A DNA stretch of 64,000 nt, from the NCBI RefSeq assembly GCF_900114675.1, contig NZ_FOZM01000001.1:744001-808000 (forward strand), given 5' to 3'. How positions within the stretch are numbered: position 1 is the first letter of the stretch; every line of letters starts with the position of its first letter. The notes beneath the pieces are model-generated. The model had not been told where the DNA came from, ran no database searches, and saw only the letters and a list, made by a program, of their open reading frames with translations. This stretch comes from Yoonia litorea (GTDB lineage: Bacteria; Pseudomonadota; Alphaproteobacteria; Rhodobacterales; Rhodobacteraceae). Made by a program: the position numbers and the translations under genes. Shown here piece by piece: positions 45,433-55,877 of the stretch.

Positions 45433-47157
45433 TTAGCGGTTGTCGCCGGTCCGGTACCAGTCAGCGATGTTCCAAAGCTCACTGTCCCAAACGTTCAGGT
45501 CGATACCGCCGAGGCTGTTGGCATGTGCCGACAGACGACCACGGTGCACCAGTGGGATCATACCACCGTTTTCGACCATCATGTCGTTGAGCTGACGGGC
45601 GATGGAAGCGCGCTCGTCTGCATCCGCTGTTGTGGTCAGCTGTGCGTGCAGCGCATCATACTCTTCCATGCAGAAGCGGCTGATGTTCTCACCCTGCCAC
45701 TGCGTGGCCGGGCTTGGTGCCTTGTCGCACAGGCCGTTGCCCAGATATGTCTGCGGGTCGGTGCCGTTGAAGGTGTTGGCGTACATTTCAACGTCAGCGT
45801 AGAACTTCTGGAAGGTGTCAGGCGAACCTGGGTCACCACCGAAGAACACGGAAGCGTCGATGTTGCGCAGCTCGGTTTCGATACCGATCATGCTCCACCA
45901 CTCTTTGATCAGCGCCTGGAAGTCCTGACGGACAGCGTTGGTCGATGTCTGGTAAAGGATCGACATTGGCACACCATCAGGTGTTTCACGCACGCCGTCA
46001 CCATCGGTGTCGAGGTAGCCAGCTTCATCGAGCATCGCATTCGCGCCGTCGATGTCCTGAACGTCACATGTGAACGTGTCGGAGTTCACTGCAGCCGGTG
46101 CAGGAACCCAGTTACAGGTGACTTTACCAGCCTGACCGTAGCCGATTTCAACCAGCAGCGGACGGTCGATCGCCATGGACATGGCTTTGTAAACAGCCGG
46201 ATCGCCAAGGAACGGGTGCGGACGGATCACCGAACGCTCTTCGTCGCTCAGGGATGGGTCGGGGTTGGTGTTGTTGAGCATGATGCGCTCAACCAGCGGG
46301 CCGAAGCCAGCAACCGGCATGCCCAAGCCGCCTTCCTGCATCTGCGCGATCACGTCAGGTGCAAGCTGGAGGTTCCAAGCGTAGTCGAATTCGCCGGTTT
46401 CCATGACGGCACGGCCAGCAGCGGTTGCATCACCACCACCTTTGAATGTGACAGACGCAAACGCAGGTTTGTTCGGATCACGGTAGTTTTCGTTGGCAAC
46501 CATCTGGATCACGTCGTTTGTGCGGAATTCAGTCACAACAAATGGGCCAGTGCCGATTGGGCCGAAGTTTTCGTCAGTACACTCAGGTGCTTTTGCACCC
46601 ATGCAGTCTGCAAACTGAGCGGCTTGCAGGATCGGGCTTTCACCACCGACAAATGGGCCATAAGGGAATGGCGTTGGCTGACCGAAGTTCACGACAACCG
46701 TCAGATCATCAGGCGTTTCGACCGAGGTCACACCGTCAAACTTTGTCAGCTGCGCACAGCCGGACTCCGGGTCGGTGCAGTACTCATATGTGAACTTCAC
46801 ATCGGCAGATGTGAAAGGTGTGCCATCGGACCAGACGATGCCTGGTGTGATGTTCCATGTGATCGAGGTCAGGTCTTCGGACACGCCACCGTTGGAGACG
46901 GTTGGGACTTCGTCAACCAGCCAAGGTGTCAGCTCGCCCGAAGCATTGTAGCGGGCCAGAGGCTCCAGCATCAGCGAGGCTGATTCAATGTCCTTGGTGC
47001 CGCCCGAAAGATACGGGTTCAGGATGGATGGGGCCTGCCAATAAATGATCTTGACCTCGCCATCGCGACCGCGTTCGCCTTCGTGCGCATCGGCATAGGC
47101 CATCTGCGCTACGGCTACAGTCGCAACAGCACCCATCAGGGCTGTTTTGAGTTTCAT
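45433..47157 (-). CDS. Peptide ABC transporter, binding protein (SBP family 5)
   Basis: This 574-residue periplasmic protein has a signal peptide ending MAYADA. The mature part contains the family-5 start ([17 protein letters not shown]) and [24 protein letters not shown], typical of OppA/DppA. Several cysteines (for example CTDPESGC and CMGAKAPEC) may form disulfides. It binds oligopeptides or similar solutes. The start overlaps the OppF-type gene stop by four bases. The two M20 peptidase genes across the divergent promoter suggest peptide or acyl-amino-acid substrates. Confidence 0.92.
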   Translation of the reverse strand: MKLKTALMGAVATVAVAQMAYADAHEGERGRDGEVKIIYWQAPSILNPYLSGGTKDIESASLMLEPLARYNASGELTPWLVDEVPTVSNGGVSEDLTSITWNITPGIVWSDGTPFTSADVKFTYEYCTDPESGCAQLTKFDGVTSVETPDDLTVVVNFGQPTPFPYGPFVGGESPILQAAQFADCMGAKAPECTDENFGPIGTGPFVVTEFRTNDVIQMVANENYRDPNKPAFASVTFKGGGDATAAGRAVMETGEFDYAWNLQLAPDVIAQMQEGGLGMPVAGFGPLVERIMLNNTNPDPSLSDEERSVIRPHPFLGDPAVYKAMSMAIDRPLLVEIGYGQAGKVTCNWVPAPAAVNSDTFTCDVQDIDGANAMLDEAGYLDTDGDGVRETPDGVPMSILYQTSTNAVRQDFQALIKEWWSMIGIETELRNIDASVFFGGDPGSPDTFQKFYADVEMYANTFNGTDPQTYLGNGLCDKAPSPATQWQGENISRFCMEEYDALHAQLTTTADADERASIARQLNDMMVENGGMIPLVHRGRLSAHANSLGGIDLNVWDSELWNIADWYRTGDNR

Positions 47158-48212
47158 AGTGTTTTCTCCTTGTTGGTGCTCTTTTTATCCTCGGTCCCTG
47201 CCATTTGGCTGGCAGTGTCGTTGATCTCGTTAAAAAGGTGGCAGGCGACAAAACGGCCCGGCTTCACCTCTCTGTAATCGGGTTCCACCTCTTTGCAGAT
47301 GTCCATCACAGACGGGCATCGGGTGCAGAAGTTGCACCCCTTTGGTGGATTGGAAGGGGACGGCACGTCGCCTTGCAGAATGATCCGCTCGCTCTTGCGG
47401 GCAAGACTTGGATCAGGCTCCGGCACGGCTGACAGCAGCGCGTTGGTGTAGGGATGCAGCGGGTCGGCATAAAGCCCCTCGCGCGGGGCCAGTTCGACCA
47501 CTTTCCCCAAATACATGACCGCAACACGCGTGGCGATGTGGCGGACCATGGACAAATCGTGGCTGATGAAAAGATAGGTCAGGCCGAACTGCTCTTGCAG
47601 GTCTTCCAGAAGGTTCACGACCTGCGCCTGAATCGACACATCAAGCGCAGCAATCGGCTCGTCACAGACAATGAACTTGGGGTTCAATGCCAGCGCGCGC
47701 GCAATGCCGATCCGTTGCCGCTGGCCGCCAGAAAAGGCGTGCGGATAACGTTTGGCAAACTTGCGGTTCAAACCGACCGCATCCATCAACTCGCCGACCT
47801 TTTCGCGCTTTTCGGCGTCCGTCAGCGTCGTATGCTCATCAAGCGGTTCCTTGATGATATCCTCTACCGTCATGCGCGGGTTCAACGAGGCCTGCGGGTC
47901 CTGAAAGACCATTTGCATGGTCGGTCGCATCGGACGCAGGTCGGGTTGTGGTGTCTGCCCGATTTCCCTGCCTTCAATCGTGATCGACCCATCCGTGATG
48001 TCGTAAAGGCGCAGCACAGCCCGCCCGCAGGTGGATTTGCCGCAGCCTGATTCACCAACCAGACCAAGCGTTTCACCTTCAAAGACGTCAAAGCTGACAC
48101 CGTCGACGGCCTTGACCTCGCCCACGCGGCGACGGAACAGCCCCGCATAGATCGGAAAGTGCATCTTGAGGTCACGCACGGACACAAGGGGTTTCCTGGC
48201 AGCATCAAGCAT
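47154..48212 (-). CDS. Peptide ABC transporter ATPase (OppF/DppF type)
   Basis: This is a 352-residue ATPase with Walker [10 protein letters not shown], signature [15 protein letters not shown], Walker [13 protein letters not shown] and H-loop FISHDLSMV. The C-terminal OppF extension has the Cys-rich [15 protein letters not shown], a likely [4Fe-4S] or zinc site common in this family. Start 48212 is chosen because it overlaps the upstream gene by eight bases and gives the usual length; longer in-frame starts run back through that gene. Confidence 0.9.
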   Translation of the reverse strand: MLDAARKPLVSVRDLKMHFPIYAGLFRRRVGEVKAVDGVSFDVFEGETLGLVGESGCGKSTCGRAVLRLYDITDGSITIEGREIGQTPQPDLRPMRPTMQMVFQDPQASLNPRMTVEDIIKEPLDEHTTLTDAEKREKVGELMDAVGLNRKFAKRYPHAFSGGQRQRIGIARALALNPKFIVCDEPIAALDVSIQAQVVNLLEDLQEQFGLTYLFISHDLSMVRHIATRVAVMYLGKVVELAPREGLYADPLHPYTNALLSAVPEPDPSLARKSERIILQGDVPSPSNPPKGCNFCTRCPSVMDICKEVEPDYREVKPGRFVACHLFNEINDTASQMAGTEDKKSTNKEKTL

Positions 48213-49209
48213 CGCGTGGCGCTCCGGTCCTGGCATCAAAGAAACATGCTGTGTCGTGCCCATGGCCGACATCATAGCGGGGCGGATTTTCGTGTGCGCA
48301 ACGCTCAAACGCCACATCGCAGCGGTCGCGGAACGGGCAAGCGCTTGGTGCTGCACCCATGATCGGCGGCTGGCCCTCGATAATCGTCAGGCGCGCGGCG
48401 CGCTCACCGGCAATCGACGGGATCGTTTTCAAAAGGGCGCGGGTATAGGGGTGCTGCGGATTGCCGAAAAGTTCCTTGACGGGGGCATGCTCGACGACTT
48501 GGCCTGCATACATCACCATTACACGATCAGCGATCCCGGCAATCACGCCCAGATCATGGGTGATCCAGATCACCGCCATGCCAAGCTTGTCACGCAGCTC
48601 TTTCATCAATTCCAGAATTTGCGCCTGAATGGTCACATCAAGCGCGGTCGTTGGCTCATCAGCAATCAGGACTTTCGGATCACAGGCCAGCGCAATCGCA
48701 ATCATCACGCGCTGGCGCATACCGCCTGAAAACTGGTGCGGGTAGTCGTCAAGGCGACGCCTTGCATCGGGAATACCGACCAGTTCCAGCAACTCCTGCG
48801 CCCGTTTGGCCGCTTGCCGCTTGTTCATGCCCATGTGCTTGCGCAGCGGCTCCATCAGCTGGAACCCGACCGTGTAGACAGGGTTCAGCGATGTCATCGG
48901 GTCCTGAAAAACAAAACCGATTTCGCCACCGCGGACGGCGCGCAACTCATCCATGGAAACTTTCAACAGGTCCTTGCCGCCGAACATGACCTGTCCGTCA
49001 CGCACGTCCGCTGGCGGTGATGGCAGCAGGCCGAGAAGGGACATCATCGTAACCGATTTGCCCGAACCGCTTTCCCCGACCACACCAAGTAATTCGCCAG
49101 GACGAAGTGCGAAGCTGACATCGTTTACGGCATGGACTTCACCGCCACGTGTTTGGAAAACAGTCTTGAGGTCCCGGACATCCAGGACGGGCATGGCCCC
49201 ATCGGGCAT
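48205..49209 (-). CDS. Peptide ABC transporter ATPase (OppD/DppD type)
   Basis: This 334-residue ATPase has Walker [10 protein letters not shown] (an unusual Val at the final position), signature [15 protein letters not shown], Walker [13 protein letters not shown] and H-loop WITHDLGVI. The C-terminal [14 protein letters not shown] segment is the OppD counterpart of the Cys motif. It starts at ATG 49209 with GGAGG seven bases upstream. It is the first gene of the operon (order D-F-A-B-C), divergent from argE. Confidence 0.92.
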   Translation of the reverse strand: MPDGAMPVLDVRDLKTVFQTRGGEVHAVNDVSFALRPGELLGVVGESGSGKSVTMMSLLGLLPSPPADVRDGQVMFGGKDLLKVSMDELRAVRGGEIGFVFQDPMTSLNPVYTVGFQLMEPLRKHMGMNKRQAAKRAQELLELVGIPDARRRLDDYPHQFSGGMRQRVMIAIALACDPKVLIADEPTTALDVTIQAQILELMKELRDKLGMAVIWITHDLGVIAGIADRVMVMYAGQVVEHAPVKELFGNPQHPYTRALLKTIPSIAGERAARLTIIEGQPPIMGAAPSACPFRDRCDVAFERCAHENPPRYDVGHGHDTACFFDARTGAPRDA

Positions 49210-49278
49210 ACAGGAACCTCCCAAGTGGTTCTTATTATTGTTGTTTTGCGCGTCTCTCTGTCGGAGAACGTCCTAACA

Positions 49279-49295
49279 GGTGAAACGGTATCACC
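49279..49295. promoter_or_regulatory. Dyad in the divergent peptide-transport/argE region
   Basis: GGTGA-AACGGTA-TCACC is a 5-bp inverted repeat around seven bases, inside the 213-base region between two divergent start codons. It could be an operator for one or both genes. Otherwise I see T-rich stretches but no clear promoter hexamers here. Confidence 0.4.
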
Positions 49296-49422
49296 AAAAT
49301 CCCGCTTCGCAAGCCGATTCCTGTTTGCGTTAGCAGGTTTGTTTGCGCAGTCTTTGCCGTGCCAAGCATTTGGGCGCATCTGCCCCGATAGCAGCCGATT
49401 TCGCCATTTCGAAAGGACGACG

Positions 49423-50583
49423 ATGCCATTGACCGCCAGACAACTGATGGAGCGCCTTGTGGCCTTTCCAACTGTGAGCCGAGATAGCAATCTGGAATTG
49501 ATTGATTTTGTTGAGGAATACCTCGACGGTTATGGGGTGCAATCGGTGCGCGTGCCGAACGAGGACGGCACGAAGGCCGCGCTTTATGCCCACATCGGCC
49601 CAGAGGTCGATGGCGGCGTTGTGCTGTCTGGCCATACCGACGTCGTGCCGGTCGATGGGCAAAACTGGGACACTGACCCTTTCGAGGTGACCGAACGTCA
49701 AGGAAAACTGTTCGGTCGCGGTACCTGCGATATGAAGGGGTTTGACGCTCTGGCATTGTCGGCTGTGCCTTTGGCATTGGAGCGCGGCATCAAACGACCG
49801 CTGCAAATTGCACTCTCTTACGACGAAGAGGTGGGCTGCACAGGCGCGCCGCCGATGATTGACCACATGGTCAGCCATGGCCTGCCGCGTGCTGATACCG
49901 TGATCGTGGGCGAACCCTCCATGATGAAGGTCGTGACGGGCCATAAGGGCAGTATCGGCTACAAGATGCATTTCCGTGGGTTCGAGGTGCATTCATCGCT
50001 TGCACCAACAGGTGTGAGCGCGATCATGATGGCCGCAAAGCTCATCAATTGGGCCAATGAGGTCAATGCGGAGAATGCCGCAAAACCGGTCACGGAAATC
50101 GCCGCCGACTTTGTCCCGCCCTATACGACGCTCCATATTGGGACGATCAGTGGCGGCACGGCGCACAACATCACCGCCAAGGACTGCCACTTCGGCTTTG
50201 ATTTCCGTATTGTGCCAGGCGAGGATATCGCTGCTTGGCAAGAGCGTTTCGCAGCGAAACTCGCCGAAATCGAAGCTGAGATGAAAGCGATCCGCCCCGA
50301 AGCCGGAATCTCGGCCGAGCAATATTTCCACGTTCCGGGGCTGGTGCCTGAAGATGCCGGGAGGGCGGAAGCTCTCGTGCGCCAGCTGACAGGTGAAAAC
50401 GCGCGCCATGTGGTCAGCTACGGCACCGAGGCCGGGCAATTTCAGGAGCGGGGCTATTCCGCCGTGATTTGCGGCCCAGGGGATATTGCGCAGGCTCACC
50501 AGCCGAACGAGTTCATCACCGTTGACCAGTTCCGCCAAGGCGAGGCGTTTATTGCCAGACTGGTGGAAAATCTGGCTGCGTGA
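49423..50583 (+). CDS. argE: Acetylornithine deacetylase (ArgE), M20 family
   Basis: This is a 386-residue M20 metallohydrolase. Zinc-binding and catalytic motifs are VLSGHTDVVPVDG, GRGTCDMKGFDAL and SYDEEVGCTGA, with a further His in DIAQAHQPNEFI. The dimerisation domain lies between about residues 185 and 290. It releases ornithine from N-acetylornithine, or acts on a similar acyl-amino acid. Start ATG 49423 follows AAAGGA; a longer ORF from 49132 runs into the divergent gene. Its place beside peptide transport suggests a catabolic use. Confidence 0.88.
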   Translation: MPLTARQLMERLVAFPTVSRDSNLELIDFVEEYLDGYGVQSVRVPNEDGTKAALYAHIGPEVDGGVVLSGHTDVVPVDGQNWDTDPFEVTERQGKLFGRGTCDMKGFDALALSAVPLALERGIKRPLQIALSYDEEVGCTGAPPMIDHMVSHGLPRADTVIVGEPSMMKVVTGHKGSIGYKMHFRGFEVHSSLAPTGVSAIMMAAKLINWANEVNAENAAKPVTEIAADFVPPYTTLHIGTISGGTAHNITAKDCHFGFDFRIVPGEDIAAWQERFAAKLAEIEAEMKAIRPEAGISAEQYFHVPGLVPEDAGRAEALVRQLTGENARHVVSYGTEAGQFQERGYSAVICGPGDIAQAHQPNEFITVDQFRQGEAFIARLVENLAA

Positions 50584-50616
50584 CCCAATATCCTCCCCAA
50601 GAATGGAGAGGACCCA

Positions 50617-51780
50617 ATGCCTGTAAAGAATCGTTTCGCCGAATTGTTGCCAGAGATCAAAGCCTGGCGGCATGACCTGCACGAAAACCCCGAAATCCTG
50701 TTCGATACGCACCGCACATCAGCGATTGTCGAAGAGAAACTCAAGGCGTTCGGATGCGACGAGGTTGTCACCGGATTGGGACGCACAGGCGTTGTCGGGG
50801 TGATCAAGGGCAAATCGAATAAATCTGGCAAAGTCATCGGTTTGCGGGCCGATATGGATGCGCTCCCGATCCTTGAACAGGCAGATGTCCCTTACAAATC
50901 CAAGGTCGATGGCGCGATGCATGCCTGCGGCCATGACGGACACACATCCATGTTGCTTGGCGCAGCCAAGTATCTGTCAGAGACCCGCAATTTTGACGGC
51001 ACCGTCGTCCTGATTTTCCAGCCTGCCGAAGAGGGCGGCGGCGGTGGCCGCGAGATGTGCGAAGACGGGTTGATGGAGCGTTGGGGCATTCAGGAGGTCT
51101 ACGGGATGCACAACTGGCCCGGTCTGCCGACAGGGCAGTTTGCGATCCGCTCCGGCCCGTTCTTTGCCTCGGCTGATCAGTTCGACATCGTGGTCGAGGG
51201 CAAGGGCGGTCACGCTGCAAAGCCTTATCTGACGATTGATACAACTGTCGTTGCGAGCCAGATTGTGGTTGCGCTTCAGACAATCGCGTCTCGCAATGTC
51301 AAACCGATCGATAAGATCGTGGTGTCGATCACCAGCTTTGAAACATCCTCAAAAGCCTACAACGTCATCCCGCAAACCGTGCACCTGCGCGGTACCATGC
51401 GCGCCATGTCCGAGGAGACGCGCCAGCTTGCCATGCGCCGCTTGCATGAGATTGCCGAAGGAACTGCAGCGGCCTATGGCGCGACCGCAGATGTTGATTT
51501 CCGTGACGGTTATCCGGTGATGGTCAATAGTGACGAACAGACCGAGTTTGCAGCGAAGGTAGCCACGTCTGTTGCCGGTGACTGCGCTGAGGCCGAGATG
51601 ACCATGGGCGGCGAGGATTTCGCGTTCATGTCAAACGAACGTCCCGGCGCCTATATTCTGGTGGGCAACGGTGACAGTGCCGATGTGCACCATCCCGAGT
51701 ATGTCTTTGATGACGAAGCCATGCCCGCGGGCTGTAGCTGGTGGGCCGAAATCGTCGAGCAGCGTATGCCAGCTGCTTAA
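50617..51780 (+). CDS. M20 amidohydrolase (aminoacylase/hippurate hydrolase type)
   Basis: This 387-residue protein matches the M20D group: AWRHDLHENPEILFDTHRT, GLRADMDALPILEQ, HACGHDGHTSMLLGAA and FQPAEEGGGGGREM. The metal-binding Cys and His are in ACGHDGH. Members remove acyl groups from amino acids (N-acyl-L-amino acids, hippurate, indole-acetyl conjugates). It lies 33 bases after argE and is probably co-transcribed. The opposing peptide importer may bring in its substrate. Confidence 0.9.
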   Translation: MPVKNRFAELLPEIKAWRHDLHENPEILFDTHRTSAIVEEKLKAFGCDEVVTGLGRTGVVGVIKGKSNKSGKVIGLRADMDALPILEQADVPYKSKVDGAMHACGHDGHTSMLLGAAKYLSETRNFDGTVVLIFQPAEEGGGGGREMCEDGLMERWGIQEVYGMHNWPGLPTGQFAIRSGPFFASADQFDIVVEGKGGHAAKPYLTIDTTVVASQIVVALQTIASRNVKPIDKIVVSITSFETSSKAYNVIPQTVHLRGTMRAMSEETRQLAMRRLHEIAEGTAAAYGATADVDFRDGYPVMVNSDEQTEFAAKVATSVAGDCAEAEMTMGGEDFAFMSNERPGAYILVGNGDSADVHHPEYVFDDEAMPAGCSWWAEIVEQRMPAA

Positions 51781-51796
51781 ATCTTTGTGAAACGTT

Positions 51797-52801
51797 TCAG
51801 CCGCCTGTGTGTGACATATGGCGGCTGACTTGCCCGTCCACGGTCTGGCGCGAGTAGTCGAAATCGTGGCCCTTCGGCTTCAGCGAAATTGCAGCCCGAA
51901 TGGCGTCTTCCAGTTGCGCATCTGATTCCGAGGCCCGCAGTGGCGCACGCAGATCGGAATGGCCCTCTTGGCCAAGGCAGGTATAGATCTCGCCGGTGCA
52001 GGTGATCCGCACACGATTACAGCTTTCACAGAAGTTGTGTGACAGCGGTGTGATGAACCCGATTTTCTGTCCGGTGTTCTCGACACGCACATAGCGGGCC
52101 GGTCCGCCGGTCCGCTCTGGCAGGTCAACCAGAGGCGAGCGCGTTTCAAGCCGGGCGCGCAGGTCCTTCAACGACCAGTACTGCCCGAGCCTGTCTTCAT
52201 TGCCCAGATCGCCCATCGGCATGACCTCGATAAATGTCAGGTCCATGTCGCGCGACGCACACCAGTCGCTCAGCGTCTCCAGCTCGTCCTCGTTGAAGCC
52301 CTTCAGGGCAACCGTGTTGATCTTGACCCGCAAACCAGCCTTTTGGGCCGCATCAATGCCCTTGAGCACCTGTGGCAGGCGGCCCCAACGGGTGATCTGC
52401 GCAAACTTTGCCTCATCGAGCGTATCAAGCGAGATATTCACGCGGCGGACGCCTGCTGCCTTCAAATCATCAGCGAATTTGACCAGTTGGCTGCCGTTTG
52501 TCGTTAGCGTCAGTTCTTTCAAAGCGCCGCTCTCAAGATGTCGCGACATGGCTTGGAAGAACGTCATGATCCCGCGCCGTACCAAGGGTTCCCCGCCGGT
52601 GATCCGCAGCTTCTGAACACCGAGACGGACAAAGGCCGAACACATGCGGTCCAGCTCTTCGAGCGACAAAAGTTCCTTTTTGGGCAGGAACGTCATGTTT
52701 TCCGACATGCAATAAACACAGCGGAAATCGCAGCGGTCCGTGACCGACACACGCAGATACTCAATGGCCCGCTGGAAGGGATCTATCAAAGGCGCTTTCA
52801 T
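51797..52801 (-). CDS. moaA: GTP 3',8-cyclase (MoaA), molybdenum cofactor synthesis
   Basis: This is a 334-residue radical-SAM enzyme that starts molybdopterin synthesis, needed by NasA. The N-terminal cluster is CDFRCVYC. The second cluster lies in [19 protein letters not shown]. The C-terminus ends in GG, the MoaA tail that reaches into the active site. The start is ATG 52801 ([10 protein letters not shown]); the long upstream extension of the frame is antisense to the neighbouring gene. It is divergent from the lipoprotein gene across 85 bases. Confidence 0.95.
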   Translation of the reverse strand: MKAPLIDPFQRAIEYLRVSVTDRCDFRCVYCMSENMTFLPKKELLSLEELDRMCSAFVRLGVQKLRITGGEPLVRRGIMTFFQAMSRHLESGALKELTLTTNGSQLVKFADDLKAAGVRRVNISLDTLDEAKFAQITRWGRLPQVLKGIDAAQKAGLRVKINTVALKGFNEDELETLSDWCASRDMDLTFIEVMPMGDLGNEDRLGQYWSLKDLRARLETRSPLVDLPERTGGPARYVRVENTGQKIGFITPLSHNFCESCNRVRITCTGEIYTCLGQEGHSDLRAPLRASESDAQLEDAIRAAISLKPKGHDFDYSRQTVDGQVSRHMSHTGG

Positions 52802-52886
52802 GGGCGGCAGGGTATCACGGGCGAAACCCTGCGCAAGCGTATTAGGGGCCATTGCCACTGCGCAAAGTGACGCTACCCTTGGGGTT

Positions 52887-53360
52887 ATGCGTATCTCATT
52901 CCTTCTTCCGATTGCCCTTGTCGCCGGTTGTTCCTCGACCGCGATTGAGGATTTGTTTGCAACTCCCGAACCTGTCGTCGAAACACCTGTGGCAACACTT
53001 GATCCCACACCGCCGCCACCGCCCGCAGAGACTGCGCGCACAGTGGATGAGTTTGACACCACAACAGCAGCAGATCGTGAGGCGGCCGTCACGCTGGCAT
53101 CTGCGGTTGATGCCAGCTTGGGGACGACGCTTGCAACGCTGGGATCCCCGACCGAGCCTGGCATATGGCTCAAGACGCCGCTAGTCAGCGCGCTTCAGTC
53201 AGGACGCGTGACGTACCAAGGCAACACAATCAACGTGGAACTGCGCCCCTCTGGCGGTGTCAGCGGATCTGGTAGTCAGATCAGCCTCGCGGCCATGCGG
53301 CTTCTGAATGCGCCACTGACCGAAATCATCGAAGTCTCGGTGGCGGCCACAGACAGTTAA
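52887..53360 (+). CDS. Small lipoprotein of unknown function
   Basis: This 157-residue protein starts [17 protein letters not shown], a lipoprotein signal with lipobox VAGC. A Pro-rich stretch (PTPPPPPAE) near residue 43 is followed by an Ala/Thr-rich helix. The C-terminal 60 residues form a likely beta-rich domain ([20 protein letters not shown]). I do not recognise a characterised family. Start ATG 52887 gives the signal peptide; an earlier in-frame start overlaps moaA and does not. Confidence 0.75.
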   Translation: MRISFLLPIALVAGCSSTAIEDLFATPEPVVETPVATLDPTPPPPPAETARTVDEFDTTTAADREAAVTLASAVDASLGTTLATLGSPTEPGIWLKTPLVSALQSGRVTYQGNTINVELRPSGGVSGSGSQISLAAMRLLNAPLTEIIEVSVAATDS

Positions 53361-53370
53361 GGCGCAGCCG

Positions 53371-54054
53371 TCAGGGCAGTTTTCTTGCGGCTTCCTTGCG
53401 GGCGAAGGGTTTCAGCCTTTCGCCATACGTATCAAGAAAAGCGCGAACGCGGTCTGGGTCGTGTTTGGACAGTTCACGGAGCCACCAAGCGATGGCTTTC
53501 TGGATAAACCATTCCTGATCCTCCACATACCCCGCAGCCCATCCCAAAACACGCTCGCGAATGGCGATGTCGTCGGCTTTGGGGTGGTTTTGCTTGGTCC
53601 ATGGCAGGGTCATCACAAGTGCTGCGCGCCGCGTCCACATATGATCCGAGGTGGTCCAGCCTTCCACGGTCTCAAGGCGTGAGGGATCGGCCACCAGCCG
53701 TTTCTGCCCTGCGATGCTGGCATGATCAGCGATGGCCCAGGCATCAAATTCTGGCACCCATGACACGATCAACGCCCAAGCGGCATGATCCTCCGGTCTG
53801 ATCCGCGCTTGTGTCAGCAGTTTGGCCGCAGCAATGCGTCCTTCGTGCGTATTTCCCTTCCAGAGGGATTTCGCCAAGGCAATCCGCTCGTCAAGCGAAA
53901 CCTCATTGCGCCAACGTTTGACACATTCATCAATCACAGGATTGGCAACGCCAAGATAGGGACGATCCACCTTATGATAGCGGTGCATTTCGGCGGCCTT
54001 CGTCGCGTCACCCAAGGCGCGCAAATCGGCGATGGCCTGCTTGCCCGTGATCAT
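53371..54054 (-). CDS. alkD: DNA alkylation repair protein (AlkD-like)
   Basis: This is a 227-residue all-helical HEAT-repeat protein. Repeats are visible as HYHKVD-like then LAKSLWKGNTHEGRIAAAKLL, WVPEFDAWAIADHASI, WTRRAALVMTLPW and QEWFIQKAIAWWLRELSKHDP. The pattern of Trp, Asp and Arg matches AlkC/AlkD glycosylases, which remove bulky alkylated bases. It overlaps the glmS stop by four bases, so it is transcribed after glmU-glmS. Confidence 0.88.
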   Translation of the reverse strand: MITGKQAIADLRALGDATKAAEMHRYHKVDRPYLGVANPVIDECVKRWRNEVSLDERIALAKSLWKGNTHEGRIAAAKLLTQARIRPEDHAAWALIVSWVPEFDAWAIADHASIAGQKRLVADPSRLETVEGWTTSDHMWTRRAALVMTLPWTKQNHPKADDIAIRERVLGWAAGYVEDQEWFIQKAIAWWLRELSKHDPDRVRAFLDTYGERLKPFARKEAARKLP

Positions 54055-55874
54055 TCAACCGTCACGGATTTGGCCAGATTGCGCGGCTGGTCCACATCTG
54101 TGCCTTTTGCGACCGCCGTGTGATAGGCCAGAAGCTGCGCCGGAACAGCATAGAGGATCGGCGCCAAAAACGGATCAATCTCGGGCATGGTGATCGTATC
54201 CCAGACACCTTCGCCAGCTTCCTTTGCGCCGGTCTTATCAGTGATCAAAAGAACCTTGCCGCCGCGGGCCATGACTTCCTGCATGTTGGACACTGTCTTG
54301 TCGAAAAGCGCATCGCGTGGGGCCATCACAATGACGGGCACATGTTTATCGACCAAAGCGATGGGACCGTGCTTGAGTTCTCCAGACGCGTAAGCTTCGG
54401 CGTGTATGTAGCTGATTTCTTTCAGTTTCAATGCGCCTTCAAGGGCGAGGGGATACATCGCTCCGCGTCCCAGAAACAGAATGTCTCGGGCCTCCACGAG
54501 TTTGCGGCTGATCTTGCGTGACTTTTCCTCTATGCCAAGCGCCTGGCTGATCAATCCCGGCAGGCCGGTCAGGGCCGCAAGCTTGGCTGACAGATCCTCT
54601 TGCGACAGATGCCCGCGTGCGTGCGCAGCGTTAAGCGCAAGAAGGGCAAGCGTGGTTAACTGACAGGTAAAGGCCTTGGTGGAAGCCACACCGATTTCTG
54701 TGCCAGCCAGGATCGGCAGCGGCAGGTCGCTCTCGCGTGCGATGCTGCTTTCGGGCACGTTGACGACAGAGACGATCTTGTCGGCCTTGCCGTCCATATA
54801 GCGCAAGGCGGCAAGCGTATCGGCTGTTTCGCCGGACTGGCTGACAAAGAGGGCAACCGTGCCTGGCGTCACCGGTGGTTCGCGGTAGCGGAACTCGGAT
54901 GCGACATCGACTTCGACCGGAATCTGGGCCACCTGTTCAAACCAGTATTTGGCCACAAGGCAGGCATAAAACGCGGTGCCGCAGGCGACCATCGTCATGC
55001 GCTCGACTTTCGTAAAGTCGATGCCAGGATCAGGCAGCGTGACGCCGGTGCCATCTGCAGTGATGTAATGTGACAGGGCACCTTGCAGCACCACGGGCTG
55101 CTCGGCGATTTCTTTGGCCATAAAATGCTTGAAACCGGCTTTATCGACGCGGGCATTATCAATCTGGATCGTTTTGATCTTGCGCGTGACCGGCGCGCCT
55201 GAGGCATCGAAGATCTCTACCGACGAGCGGGTCACAACGGCCCAGTCACCTTCTTCAAGATAGCTGATCTGGTCGGTCATAGGGGCAAGTGCGATCGCGT
55301 CAGACCCTACAAACATTTCCCCGTCACCATAGCCAATCGCCAAAGGAGAGCCCTTTCTGGCGGCAATCATCAGATCGGGTTCTCCATCAAAGAGAAAGCA
55401 AAGCGCGTAGGCGCCTTCAAGCCGCGAAATCGTCTCCTGGGCGGCATCAACCGGGGACAGGCCTTGGTCGAGGTAATGGTTTGCCAGCAGCGCGACGGTT
55501 TCGGTATCGGTCTCTGTCTCGAACCCGATCCCTTGCGCCGCAAGGTCCTCACGCAGTTCACGGAAGTTTTCGATAATGCCGTTATGGACCACCGCAACAC
55601 GTCCTGCGCGGTGCGGGTGGGCGTTGCCTTCATTGGGCGCACCATGCGTCGCCCAACGGGTGTGGCCGATACCTGACTTGCCAGCCAACGGATTGTGGAC
55701 CAGCGCATCGGACAGGTTCACCAACTTGCCAACAGCACGGCGACGGTCAAGTTTGCCTTCGTGGATCGTCGCAATGCCTGCGCTGTCGTATCCGCGGTAT
55801 TCCAAGCGTTTGAGCGCCTCAACCAGCAGCGGGGCGGCCTCGTGATTGCCCAGGACACCGATAATTCCACACAT
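54051..55874 (-). CDS. glmS: Glutamine--fructose-6-phosphate transaminase
   Basis: This 607-residue GlmS, the normal length, makes glucosamine-6-phosphate for peptidoglycan and LPS. It begins MCGIIGVLGN, with the catalytic Cys2 of the glutamine amidotransferase domain. The two SIS isomerase domains include VACGTAFYACLVAKYWFEQ and SQSGETADTLAALRY. The C-terminal TDVDQPRNLAKSVTVE is diagnostic. It is three bases downstream of glmU, its metabolic successor, on the same transcript. Confidence 0.97.
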   Translation of the reverse strand: MCGIIGVLGNHEAAPLLVEALKRLEYRGYDSAGIATIHEGKLDRRRAVGKLVNLSDALVHNPLAGKSGIGHTRWATHGAPNEGNAHPHRAGRVAVVHNGIIENFRELREDLAAQGIGFETETDTETVALLANHYLDQGLSPVDAAQETISRLEGAYALCFLFDGEPDLMIAARKGSPLAIGYGDGEMFVGSDAIALAPMTDQISYLEEGDWAVVTRSSVEIFDASGAPVTRKIKTIQIDNARVDKAGFKHFMAKEIAEQPVVLQGALSHYITADGTGVTLPDPGIDFTKVERMTMVACGTAFYACLVAKYWFEQVAQIPVEVDVASEFRYREPPVTPGTVALFVSQSGETADTLAALRYMDGKADKIVSVVNVPESSIARESDLPLPILAGTEIGVASTKAFTCQLTTLALLALNAAHARGHLSQEDLSAKLAALTGLPGLISQALGIEEKSRKISRKLVEARDILFLGRGAMYPLALEGALKLKEISYIHAEAYASGELKHGPIALVDKHVPVIVMAPRDALFDKTVSNMQEVMARGGKVLLITDKTGAKEAGEGVWDTITMPEIDPFLAPILYAVPAQLLAYHTAVAKGTDVDQPRNLAKSVTVE

Positions 55875-55877
55875 GGC

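Noticed and set aside
45523-46983. Plus-strand ORF of 486 codons opposite the peptide-binding protein
   Set aside because: It is the antisense frame of a well-supported SBP family 5 gene. The product is rich in Cys, His and Val with no recognisable motif, and GC-rich genomes often give long antisense frames.
52802-53173. N-terminal extension of moaA by 124 codons
   Set aside because: The extension is antisense to the signal peptide and body of the divergent lipoprotein gene and is Ser/Val low-complexity; MoaA starts at 52801.
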